From the NCBI GenBank assembly GCA_002779455.1, contig PEWM01000194.1, forward strand, positions 1-7,632: 7,632 nucleotides of DNA, read 5' to 3'. Position numbers and translations under genes: made by a program. The stretch comes from Deltaproteobacteria bacterium CG07_land_8_20_14_0_80_60_11. Its GTDB lineage: Bacteria > Desulfobacterota > Desulfobaccia > Desulfobaccales > 0-14-0-80-60-11. Shown here one piece after another: positions 1-6,325 of the stretch (the first letter of the stretch is position 1; each line of letters starts with the position of its first letter). Under the pieces are notes generated by a model. The model was given only the letters and a program-made list of their open reading frames with translations. It ran no database searches and was not told the origin of the DNA.

Positions 1-2227
1 CCCGGTGGGCGGCCAGGACCTTGTTCTTGATGCCGCCCACGGGCAGGACGTGGCCCCGGAGGGTGATCTCCCCGGTCATGGCCAGGCCCTTTTTCACCGG
101 GCGCCCGGATAAGAGCGACACCAGAGCGCAGAGCATGGCCACCCCGGCGGAGGGGCCGTCTTTGGGAATGGCGCCGGCGGGCACGTGGATATGGATGTCG
201 GCCTTCTCAAAGAAATCCTCCTCGATCCCCAGAAAGGGGGCGCGGGCCCGGATGTAGGAAAGCGCGGCGCTGGCCGACTCTTTCATGACCTCTCCCAACT
301 GGCCAGTGAGTTTCAAGTTGCCCTTTCCCGGCATGCGCAGGGCCTCGATGAAGAGGATGTCGCCGCCGGCGGGGGTCCAGGCGAGACCCGTGGCCACCCC
401 GGGCTCGGGATGGTCCAGGGCCGCCTCCCGGAAGAAGCGGGGCGGTCCCAGGTATTGGGCCACGTCAGCCTCGGTGAGCTGCACCTGCTGGCGGCCGCCT
501 TCCGCCACTTCCCGGGCCACGCCCCGGCACAGCGCCGCGATCTCCCGCTCCAGGTTGCGCAGGCCCGCCTCCCGGGTGTAGGAGGCGATCACCCGGCGGA
601 TGGCCTCGGGCGCCACTTCCATCTGCTCCTTAGTGAGGCCGTGGGCCTCCAGCTGCCGGGGCAGGAGGTGGCTGAAGGCGATCTCCAGCTTCTCCTCCTC
701 GGTGTAGCCGGTGAGTTCCAGGACCTCCATGCGGTCACGGAGCGCCGGCGGGATGGGGTCCAGGAGGTTGGCGGTGGTGATGAACATGACCTTGGAGAGG
801 TCAAAATCCACCTCCAGGTAGTGGTCCGAGAAGGTGAAATTCTGCTCCGGGTCCAGGACCTCCAGGAGGGCCGAGGAGGGGTCGCCCCGAAAGTCGGCGC
901 CGATCTTGTCCACTTCGTCCAGGATAAACACCGGGTTATTGGACCCGGCCCGGCGCATAGACTGGATGATGCGGCCGGGCAGCGCCCCCACGTAGGTGCG
1001 GCGGTGGCCCCTGATCTCGGCTTCGTCCCGCACCCCGCCCAGGGAGAGGCGCACGAACTTCCGGCCCAGGGCCCGGGCGATGGAGCGGCCCAGGGAAGTC
1101 TTGCCGGTGCCCGGCGGCCCCACGAAGCAGAGGATAGGCCCCTTCATGTCGGGCTTCAATTTGCGCACCGCCAGGTATTCGAGGATGCGCTTCTTCACCT
1201 TTTCCAGGTTGTAGTGGTCCTCGTCCAGGATCTCCCGGGCCTGGTGCAGATCCAGGTTGTCTTCGGTGGATTTGCTCCAGGGCAGTTCGATGAGCCATTC
1301 CAGGAAATTGCGGATGACCTGGTGATCCGGCGAGCTGGGCGGGGTCCGCTTGAGGCGTTTCAGTTCCCGTTCCGCCTCCTTCATGGCGTGGGCCGGCAGC
1401 TCCGCCTCCTCCAGCCGGAATTGCAGCTCATCGACCTCCCGGGTGGGGTCATCGCCTTCCCCCAGCTCCTTTTGCAGGGCCTTGATATGTTCCCGGAGGT
1501 AATAGTCCTTCTGGGTCTTATCCATGTCGCTCTTCACCTGGCTCTGGATCTTCTTGCCCAACTCCAGGATCTCGAGCTCCCGATTGATGTGGGTCAGGAC
1601 CCGGCGCAGGCGCTCGGCCACGCCTATGGTTTCCAGCAGTTCCTGTTTCTCGGTCTTGGAAATGTTGAGGCTGCCGGCGGTGATGTCGGCCAGCACCCTC
1701 GGGTCGCTGAGTTCCCGCACCAGGTTCCCCAGTTCCGAGGGCAGGTAAGGTGAGAGTTCCAGCATCTTCAGGAAGAGGCCCTTGACGTTGGACACCAGGG
1801 CCTCCACTTCGAGAGAGGGCTCGTATTCTTCCGGGATAGGAATCACCCGGGCCATCAGGTAAGGCTCCTGGCCTACCCAGCTTTCCAGCCGGAACCGGTA
1901 CAGTCCCTGGATGAGCAGACGCACGGAGTCGTCGTCGGCTTGGCGCATCTTCAGGATGACCGCCGCGGTGCCGACGGGGAAGAAATTGTTCGGGTCAAAC
2001 CCCGTGGGCGTCTCCTCCCTGGTGGTCAAAAAACCCAGGGTTTTATCCTGGAGCAGGACATCGTTCACCAGCTTCTGGGCCGGCTCCTCCCAGAGGGCCA
2101 GGGGCATAATGAGGCGGGGAAACAGCACCAGGTCAGTCGCCGGCAGTATGGGCAGCATCCGGGGGCCGGGCTCCACGACGGGGGCCGCGACCACCGGGAT
2201 ATCGTCAGTTGCGTGATTATTGGTCAT
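1..2227 (-). CDS. lon: Lon ATP-dependent protease (C-terminus cut by window edge)
   Basis: Cytoplasmic AAA+ serine protease that unfolds and degrades damaged and regulatory proteins. Reading leftwards from ATG at 2227 gives 742 codons with no stop; the gene continues past the left edge, probably losing some 50-60 residues. Order: N-terminal substrate-binding LonN domain (about residues 20-215, starting LPILPATDLVLFP), helical linker with KTQKDYYLREHIKALQKELG (about 238-257), AAA+ module with Walker A GPPGTGKT (370-377) and Walker B FILDEVDK (434-441), then the S16 protease domain with catalytic Ser693 in PKDGPSAG and Lys736 in GGIKNK. These sit at a constant +14 offset from E. coli Ser679/Lys722, so no internal indel is seen between ATPase and protease. 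A GGAG Shine-Dalgarno lies about 6 nt before the ATG. The gene follows hsp20 by 29 nt on the same strand with no promoter visible between, so the two are probably cotranscribed. Long open frames on the opposite strand here are shadows of its GC-rich codons. Confidence 0.97.
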   Translation of the reverse strand, partial: MTNNHATDDIPVVAAPVVEPGPRMLPILPATDLVLFPRLIMPLALWEEPAQKLVNDVLLQDKTLGFLTTREETPTGFDPNNFFPVGTAAVILKMRQADDDSVRLLIQGLYRFRLESWVGQEPYLMARVIPIPEEYEPSLEVEALVSNVKGLFLKMLELSPYLPSELGNLVRELSDPRVLADITAGSLNISKTEKQELLETIGVAERLRRVLTHINRELEILELGKKIQSQVKSDMDKTQKDYYLREHIKALQKELGEGDDPTREVDELQFRLEEAELPAHAMKEAERELKRLKRTPPSSPDHQVIRNFLEWLIELPWSKSTEDNLDLHQAREILDEDHYNLEKVKKRILEYLAVRKLKPDMKGPILCFVGPPGTGKTSLGRSIARALGRKFVRLSLGGVRDEAEIRGHRRTYVGALPGRIIQSMRRAGSNNPVFILDEVDKIGADFRGDPSSALLEVLDPEQNFTFSDHYLEVDFDLSKVMFITTANLLDPIPPALRDRMEVLELTGYTEEEKLEIAFSHLLPRQLEAHGLTKEQMEVAPEAIRRVIASYTREAGLRNLEREIAALCRGVAREVAEGGRQQVQLTEADVAQYLGPPRFFREAALDHPEPGVATGLAWTPAGGDILFIEALRMPGKGNLKLTGQLGEVMKESASAALSYIRARAPFLGIEEDFFEKADIHIHVPAGAIPKDGPSAGVAMLCALVSLLSGRPVKKGLAMTGEITLRGHVLPVGGIKNKVLAAHR

Positions 2228-2256
2228 GATATCTCCAGGTTATCCGTAAGGTACGG

Positions 2257-2700
2257 TTATTCACCGGCCGGCGGCGCTTTCACCGGTATTTTGCGGGTTT
2301 GGGGCGCCTTCCGGGGCAGGTGGACTTCCAGGACGCCATCCACATAGCGGGCCTCCACCCCCTGGGGGTCGATGGCTATGGGTAGTGTGAAGCTCCGTTC
2401 GAAAATGCCGAACGCCATCTCCAGATGGACGAAGCGCCGGATGCCTTCCGGCGGTGGCGGCCGCCGCCGGCCCCGCACCACCAGTTCGTGGCCCGTCAGG
2501 GTCAGGGAAACGTCCTCGGACGCCACCCCGGATAGTTCCAGGCGGAGCACCAGGCCCTGGGCGGTCTCATAGAAGTCGGCCGCCGGCCGGAAGGAAACCG
2601 AGGTCTTGTGGGCCTCCAACAAGGTATCGAGACTGCGGCGCACCTGTTCTTCCAGGTGCTCGAAGTCACGAATTATTCTGATCCTAATGAGCCGGTGCAT
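2257..2700 (-). CDS. Hsp20 / alpha-crystallin family small heat-shock protein
   Basis: ATP-independent holdase chaperone of 147 aa, the usual length for bacterial small heat-shock proteins. The N-terminal arm (about 1-38) is basic and helical. The alpha-crystallin domain spans about 40-135, with beta-strand signatures ADFYETAQGLVLRLELSGV, HELVVRGRR, the FGIFERSFTLP strand and the closing DGVLEVHLPRK motif (the equivalent of the family's G-V-L signature). The C-terminal tail carries an I-x-V anchor (KIPVK) of the kind used to lock dimers into larger oligomers. The start ATG at 2700 has a GAGGA ribosome-binding site about 5 nt upstream. Its stop is 29 nt from the Lon start, and the pairing of a holdase with the protease that clears its clients fits a heat-shock operon. 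The family call is firm; a specific name such as ibpA is not justified. Confidence 0.95.
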   Translation of the reverse strand: MHRLIRIRIIRDFEHLEEQVRRSLDTLLEAHKTSVSFRPAADFYETAQGLVLRLELSGVASEDVSLTLTGHELVVRGRRRPPPPEGIRRFVHLEMAFGIFERSFTLPIAIDPQGVEARYVDGVLEVHLPRKAPQTRKIPVKAPPAGE

Positions 2701-2727
2701 AGGTTCCTCGAACCGTATTTTCTTTTG

Positions 2728-2756
2728 ATGATAAGTCGTCTTCTCGGAAAATCCAG
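2728..2756 (-). promoter_or_regulatory. weak candidate promoter for hsp20-lon
   Basis: On the minus strand a TATCAT -10 box (2728-2733, 5/6 to consensus) lies 17 nt from a poor CTGGAT -35 (2751-2756). The predicted start, near 2721, would give a leader of about 20 nt before the Hsp20 ATG and its GAGGA site. No CIRCE repeat and no convincing sigma32 box (CTTGAA...CCCCAT) was found, so how heat-shock control might be exerted is unclear. Confidence 0.3.
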
Positions 2757-2823
2757 GGATTGCATGGCGTTATCTTGAGACTTTCACGAAAATTGCCGGG
2801 CTCGAGGCGGTATCCTCCGTCGC

Positions 2824-2839
2824 GGTGAGGCGCCTCACC
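2824..2839. promoter_or_regulatory. perfect 16-bp palindrome, possible operator
   Basis: GGTGAGGCGCCTCACC reads identically on both strands with no spacer. It lies in the divergent region between hsp20 and the PfkB kinase gene and ends exactly where the kinase's putative -35 (2840-2845) begins. That is the position expected of a site bound by a dimeric regulator. The palindrome is seen directly; regulator binding is inferred. Confidence 0.45.
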
Positions 2840-2868
2840 TTGACCGGCGCCGCAAATCCTGGTACTTT
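2840..2868 (+). promoter_or_regulatory. candidate sigma70-type promoter for the PfkB kinase gene
   Basis: TTGACC (2840-2845, 5/6 to the -35 consensus), a 17-nt spacer, then TACTTT (2863-2868, keeping the key T, A and final T of the -10). Transcription would begin about 2874-2876, at or next to the ATG at 2876, implying a leaderless or nearly leaderless mRNA. This agrees with the absence of a Shine-Dalgarno sequence there. Confidence 0.4.
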
Positions 2869-2875
2869 TCCAGGC

Positions 2876-3853
2876 ATGCCGTCCCCGATACTTTGCCTGG
2901 GCGCCATCAATCTGGACCTGAAATTTCAGGTGGATGACCTGGAAGGTTTCCTTCAAGACTGGGGCGCCGGACTCACCCGCGGGGGCGAAGCGGCCGTCTC
3001 CCGGGAGCAGGAGGCGCGCCTGACGGCCTTGCTGGCCCGCTACGGCCGGCCGGCGGGGCGCTGCGGCGGCGGCATGGCCGCCAACACCGCCTATGCCCTG
3101 GCCTGCCTGGGCCTCCCGGTGGGCCTGGTGGGCCGGGTGGGCGCCGATGCCGACGGAGAATTTTTGAAGGAAAGTCTCGCCGGGGTGGACCTGTCCCACG
3201 TGGTCACTCAGGGGGAGAGCGGCCGGGCCTACATCCTGACCGACCGGGAAGGAGAGCGCACCATCCTGGTGGCGCCCAATACCAATGATTTCCTGACGGA
3301 GGGGGATATTCCCTGGGAGGCGTTGGCGGCCGCGACTTATCTCCATCTCACCGCCTTTGTGGGGAACGGCCCCCTAACAGTACAGCGGCTCATCGCCGGC
3401 CGGGTCCCGGCCCGGGTCCGGCTCAGCCTGGACCCGGGGGAGATCTATGCCCGGCGGGGGTGGCTGGCCCTGGAAGACATCCTGGACCACCTGGAGACCC
3501 TGCTGGTCACGGAAACCGAGTGGCGGCTGTTGGGGGGGGAGCCGAAAGTGCACCCCAACTGGGCCCCGCCCGTGGTGGTGATCAAACGGGGGGCCCGGGG
3601 CGCCAGACTGCTGACGCCGCCCCGCTACCTGGATTTTCCGGTGGAACTGGGCGGCGGCCTGGTGGACACCCTGGGGGCCGGCGACGTCTTCGCGGCGGGA
3701 TACCTGGCCGGACGCATTTCCGGCCTCCACCTGAACGCCTGCGTGCGCCTGGGCAACCGGGCCGCGGCCGTCAGCCTCCGGGGCGCCGGCCGGGACAGCT
3801 ACCCAGACCGGAATTTTCTGGAGCGGCAGATCGAGGCGCTCCAGGGAGGATGA
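2876..3853 (+). CDS. PfkB/ribokinase-family carbohydrate or nucleoside kinase
   Basis: A 325-aa cytoplasmic kinase predicted to transfer the ATP gamma-phosphate to a sugar, nucleoside or related hydroxyl compound. The N-terminal strand ILCLGAINLDLKF is the first beta-strand and substrate loop of the fold. The first PfkB signature is the Gly-rich GGGMAANTAYALACLG (about 64-79). The second is DTLGAGDVFAAGYLAG (264-279), holding the anion-hole glycines and the catalytic base Asp270. An insert of about 30 residues (roughly 20-60) precedes the GGG motif. The frame is open up to a GTG at 2825, but the ATG at 2876 is chosen because the conserved fold begins right after it and the extra 17 residues would be encoded by the palindrome and promoter. 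The substrate cannot be read from the sequence. The gene is first in a plus-strand block with a formyltransferase and a HAD protein. Confidence 0.88.
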   Translation: MPSPILCLGAINLDLKFQVDDLEGFLQDWGAGLTRGGEAAVSREQEARLTALLARYGRPAGRCGGGMAANTAYALACLGLPVGLVGRVGADADGEFLKESLAGVDLSHVVTQGESGRAYILTDREGERTILVAPNTNDFLTEGDIPWEALAAATYLHLTAFVGNGPLTVQRLIAGRVPARVRLSLDPGEIYARRGWLALEDILDHLETLLVTETEWRLLGGEPKVHPNWAPPVVVIKRGARGARLLTPPRYLDFPVELGGGLVDTLGAGDVFAAGYLAGRISGLHLNACVRLGNRAAAVSLRGAGRDSYPDRNFLERQIEALQGG

Positions 3854-3864
3854 TTCAAAGTTGC

Positions 3865-3906
3865 TGAGGGAGGTGGGTAGGGGCAAAAGCCCCGTCCCTC
3901 CCCTCA
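3865..3906 (+). terminator. long imperfect hairpin after the PfkB kinase gene
   Basis: Twelve nt after the kinase stop, arms starting TGAGGG and ending CCCTCA fold with a perfect inner GGGGC-AAAA-GCCCC stem-loop and a few mismatches in the middle. Only a weak T-rich stretch follows (ATTCTTTA), so termination may be partial. It could instead be a member of a dispersed hairpin family. The placement after a stop codon favours a 3'-end role. Confidence 0.45.
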
Positions 3907-3929
3907 AATCAATTCTTTACCCTAAGCGA

Positions 3930-4112
3930 GCCATATTAACCTTCGGGTGGTTTTCCAGCGGCCGGGACCAGGCGGCCATCGACCTGTTCAATGCGGTCGC
4001 CGACCGCCTGGCCAGTGGCTTCATTCCCGGGCGCCTGGCGGAGCATGCCGCCGCCTATAAATTGGGCGGTCATGGCCGGGAGAGCTACCCGACCAAAAAA
4101 TCATGCACATGA
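3930..4112 (+). pseudogene. possible decayed N-terminus of a formyltransferase-like gene
   Basis: The frame starting near 3930 reads ILTFGWFSSGRDQAAIDLFN, then AVADRLASGFIPGRLA, a protein-like stretch with a strand, a GWFSSGRD glycine/serine loop and an amphipathic helix. From memory this resembles the start of formyltransferase-like proteins in related bacteria; no alignment could be run. The match fades after about 35 residues, and the frame closes at 4112 without a formyltransferase core. No good start exists: the codon before Leu-Thr-Phe is ATA, and the only in-frame start is a TTG at 3861 reached through the hairpin. The simplest reading is a truncated remnant, possibly of a paralogue of the next gene. 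It could also be a short unrecognised ORF. Confidence 0.35.
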
Positions 4113-4113
4113 T
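4100..4113. repeat. 14-bp inverted repeat upstream of the formyltransferase gene
   Basis: ATCATG-CA-CATGAT is a perfect 6-bp inverted repeat with a 2-nt centre, 44 nt before the ATG at 4158. It could be a small operator or chance; nothing else supports a role. Confidence 0.25.
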
Positions 4114-4157
4114 CATTGCCCGGCTGCGTTGATTGGCGTCTGTGGACAAATACCATC

Positions 4158-4826
4158 ATGCAAAAAACTCTTCCTAATATCCTGGTTTTTGCCTCCGGGA
4201 CAAAAACCGGGGGCGGCTCCGGATTTGAGACCATGGTAAGAACGGCCCGGACCCGGCCGCCGATTTTGGACGCCCGCATTTGCGCGGTTGTTACTAATCA
4301 TTTGCATGGCGGCGTTTGGCAAAAGGCCCAGGCCTTCGGGATACCCGCCGAATACTGGGGCGGTCCCTATGATGCCGGGGGCTACCAGCACTTTGTCAAG
4401 CATTTCCACGCCGACTACGTCATGCTCTCTGGCTGGCTGAAACTGGTGACCGGCATTGACCCGGCCCGGACTATCAATATCCATCCCGGGCCGCTGCCCC
4501 GGTTTGGCGGGCCGCAACTCTACGGGCACCACGTGCACGAAGCGGTGATGGCGGCTTATCGGCGCGGAGAAATTACCCACAGCGCCGTGACCATACATTT
4601 TGTTGATGAGAGATATGACCGCGGCCCGATATTTTTCGCCCTGCCTGTGCCCATCGAGCCGGGCGATACGGTGGAGACCCTGGCTGCCAGGGTGAATCGG
4701 GCTGAACATGAATGGCAATCCCGCGTTCTCAACTATGTCGTGCATGGACAGGTGCGGCTGGTCGGCGAGGAAGTTATCTATGAGTCGGAGGAATTGCGGC
4801 GCCTGCTTAGGCCGGAGGCGCATTAA
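4158..4826 (+). CDS. PurN-like formyltransferase (GART family)
   Basis: A 222-aa protein with the fold and catalytic set of glycinamide ribonucleotide formyltransferase, which moves a formyl group from 10-formyl-THF to an amine. The first strand and phosphate loop read NILVFASGTKTGGGSGFETM, longer than the compact SGNGSN loop of housekeeping PurN. SGWLKLV (about 94-100) matches the PurN folate-site strand. The catalytic Asn107 and His109 are in INIHPGPLPRFGG, and Asp154 in VDERYDRGPI is the equivalent of E. coli Asp144. Length is close to E. coli PurN (212 aa). The altered phosphate loop and the absence of other purine genes nearby suggest a paralogue acting on another amine, so no purN symbol is given. 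ATG 4158 is chosen because the fold starts just after it; no Shine-Dalgarno is visible and the frame is open to a TTG at 4116. The 5' part is more AT-rich than its neighbours. Confidence 0.85.
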   Translation: MQKTLPNILVFASGTKTGGGSGFETMVRTARTRPPILDARICAVVTNHLHGGVWQKAQAFGIPAEYWGGPYDAGGYQHFVKHFHADYVMLSGWLKLVTGIDPARTINIHPGPLPRFGGPQLYGHHVHEAVMAAYRRGEITHSAVTIHFVDERYDRGPIFFALPVPIEPGDTVETLAARVNRAEHEWQSRVLNYVVHGQVRLVGEEVIYESEELRRLLRPEAH

Positions 4827-4843
4827 ATCAAGAATGAATCGCG

Positions 4844-4862
4844 CGGGCGGCTTGGCCGCCCG
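4844..4862 (+). repeat. perfect GC hairpin between the formyltransferase and HAD genes
   Basis: CGGGCGGC-TTG-GCCGCCCG forms an 8-bp perfect stem with a 3-nt loop, 17 nt after the formyltransferase stop and 7 nt before the AAGGAG ribosome-binding site of the HAD gene. No T-run follows, so it is not a standard terminator. It may stabilise or segment the mRNA or modulate access to the ribosome-binding site. Confidence 0.6.
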
Positions 4863-4880
4863 ATATGATAAGGAGAAGAC

Positions 4881-5972
4881 ATGCCGCGGATGCAACTGGA
4901 TACTGGCTGCGAAGGCCCCCTGGCCCTCAATGACAACGCCTTTGAGCTGTGCCGGGAGTTTATCCAACCCCAGGGGGACCGGTTTTTCCAGCAGGTGAGC
5001 CGCTACGACGATTACCTGGCGGGGGTGGCCAAGCGGCCGGGGTACAAGGCCGGCGACACCCTCAAGCTCATCCTGCCCTTCCTGAAGGCCCACGGTCTGA
5101 CCAATGCCCGGATTGAGGCTTATTCCCGGAAAAACGTCACCCTGGTGCCGGGGGCGGAGGGGGCCTTCAAGTTCCTCCACAGCCGCGATTTCCCCATCTT
5201 TGAGATCAGCACCAGCTACCGGCCATTTGCCGAGGCCGTCGGACTCAAGCTGGGCTTTAAAAAGGAGAACATCTTTTCAACTGAGCTTGACCTGGACCGC
5301 TACAGCCTGCCCACCGCCGAGGCCGAGGAATTAAAGCGCCTGCAAGGGGAAATCGTCGCGGCGCCGTCAATCGAATTTCCCCCCGACGCCGCCGCGGCCG
5401 CGGATTTGCCGGCCCCGGTGGCCGAGGCCATCGCGGCGCTGGACCGCATCTTCTCGGAACGGCTGCCGCGCATTCCGATCGGCGTCCTCTTACAGGAGGT
5501 CAACCCCATCGGCGGCCCCGAGAAGGCCAAGGCCGTTTCCGACAGCCTGGCGCAAACCAAGCTGTCAATGGCAGATATCATCTATGTGGGGGACAGCATC
5601 ACCGATGTTCAAGCCTTCGAGGCGGTGCGGGCCGGAGGCGGCCTGGCCATCTCATTCAACGGCAACCGTTATGCCGCGAACGCCGCGGAGGTGATCGTGG
5701 TGGCCGACAGCGCCTGGCCCATAGCCATGCTGGTTGCCATCTTCCAGTTGTGGGGCAAGGAGGGGGTGCTGGAGGTGGCGTCCCCGGAGACCCGGGCCAA
5801 GTCCAGAAGCCTGGTGCTGCCGGAAGCGGTCATCGAACCTATTGCCATGGGCCTGGAGGGCCACGTGTTCAATCTGTATGACCAAAATGCCGCCGACTGG
5901 GACAAGGTGGTCGAAGAGAGCCAGGCCATGCGGGCCCAACTCCGGGGCGAGACCGTCGCCGCCCTGGGGTAA
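4881..5972 (+). CDS. HAD-superfamily protein resembling archaeal EhaR (COG4030), motif I Asp replaced by Gly
   Basis: A 363-aa protein of the HAD phosphatase fold. The N-terminus reads LDTGCEGPLALNDNAFELC, matching the CEGP...NDNAFEL start that I recall for the EhaR-like group, found in methanogens (annotated as energy-converting hydrogenase A subunit R) and some bacteria. A cap-like region follows (about 20-190, with YDDYLAG and GYKAGDTLKLILPFL). The motif II region is FEISTSYRPF, the motif III lysine is Lys215 or Lys217 in GPEKAKAV, and motif IV is GDSITD (237-242). The residue where a HAD enzyme carries its nucleophilic Asp (before Cys10) is Gly9, codon GGC, one transition from GAC; Asp7 is two residues earlier. 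The protein may therefore be a non-catalytic binder. ATG 4881 has AAGGAG 5 nt upstream. No hydrogenase genes are in the window, so a hydrogenase role is not implied. Confidence 0.78.
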   Translation: MPRMQLDTGCEGPLALNDNAFELCREFIQPQGDRFFQQVSRYDDYLAGVAKRPGYKAGDTLKLILPFLKAHGLTNARIEAYSRKNVTLVPGAEGAFKFLHSRDFPIFEISTSYRPFAEAVGLKLGFKKENIFSTELDLDRYSLPTAEAEELKRLQGEIVAAPSIEFPPDAAAAADLPAPVAEAIAALDRIFSERLPRIPIGVLLQEVNPIGGPEKAKAVSDSLAQTKLSMADIIYVGDSITDVQAFEAVRAGGGLAISFNGNRYAANAAEVIVVADSAWPIAMLVAIFQLWGKEGVLEVASPETRAKSRSLVLPEAVIEPIAMGLEGHVFNLYDQNAADWDKVVEESQAMRAQLRGETVAALG

Positions 5973-5999
5973 GTTTTTATAAGAGCATCAAATTAGTAG

Positions 6000-6026
6000 G
6001 GGCGACCCGTTGGGTCGCCCTTTTTT
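6000..6026 (+). terminator. Rho-independent terminator after the HAD gene
   Basis: A perfect 9-bp stem GGGCGACCC-GTT-GGGTCGCCC followed directly by six Ts, 27 nt after the HAD stop. It closes the plus-strand block and separates it from the convergent YHS gene. On the minus strand the same hairpin lacks a T-run. Confidence 0.95.
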
Positions 6027-6089
6027 CACGGTAATGAATCCCAGGCTTCAGACGCGGGCGGTTGCAACACCAGCCATTCCCTTATGGCC

Positions 6090-6263
6090 CTACTTGGTCT
6101 TCTTGGCGTATTTTTTCGGCTCCTTCGCAAAGTGGTCCTTGCAGAGTTCGGAACAGAAGTAGTAGGTCACGTCTTCGAAATCATAGCCTACCTTGCCCTC
6201 CTGGCCGGACAGGTCCATGTTGCATACCGGGTCGATGTCGCATTTGGCTTTATCTTTGGGCAT
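6090..6263 (-). CDS. small YHS-domain protein, probable metal-binding
   Basis: A 57-aa protein that is essentially one YHS domain. DPVCNMDL (11-18) and YYFCSELCKDHF (34-45), ending PKKY, are the family signatures. Four cysteines (8, 14, 37 and 41) plus His44 make a plausible metal or redox site; the pairing C37-x3-C41 is typical. YHS domains occur in copper/heavy-metal ATPases and as free small proteins, and the free form has no settled function. The start at 6263 is preferred over an ATG two codons earlier because GGAGG lies 7 nt before 6263 but only 1 nt before the other. The tail is Lys-rich. It lies 58 nt downstream of the HpnK-like gene on the same strand but has its own promoter candidate. 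Confidence 0.9.
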   Translation of the reverse strand: MPKDKAKCDIDPVCNMDLSGQEGKVGYDFEDVTYYFCSELCKDHFAKEPKKYAKKTK

Positions 6264-6296
6264 GATCATTCCTCCTGGGCGCTCAAGTTTACTTAA

Positions 6297-6325
6297 ACAG
6301 TAAGTCCTGAAACCCGCGGCGTCAA
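6297..6325 (-). promoter_or_regulatory. candidate sigma70 promoter for the YHS gene
   Basis: Minus strand TTGACG (6320-6325, 5/6 to consensus), a 17-nt spacer and TACTGT (6297-6302, with the key T, A and final T). The -35 overlaps the TGA stop of the upstream deacetylase gene. It would allow the YHS gene to be transcribed independently, with a leader of about 28 nt containing its strong GGAGG site. Confidence 0.5.

Noticed and set aside
185..1753. 522-codon plus-strand open frame
   Set aside because: It lies exactly opposite lon, whose minus-strand translation has every expected motif; the plus frame gives low-complexity Gly/Leu/Gln-rich sequence with no recognisable domain.
2825..2875. GTG start adding 17 residues to the PfkB kinase
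   Set aside because: The extension would be encoded by the perfect palindrome and the -35/-10 boxes, and the conserved first strand of the fold starts right after the ATG at 2876.
4129..4156. TTGATT-16-TACCAT as a promoter for the formyltransferase gene
   Set aside because: The implied transcript start would fall a few nt inside the coding sequence, after the ATG at 4158.
4113..5180. 355-codon minus-strand open frame
   Set aside because: It lies opposite the formyltransferase and the start of the HAD gene, whose plus-strand products carry complete family motifs.
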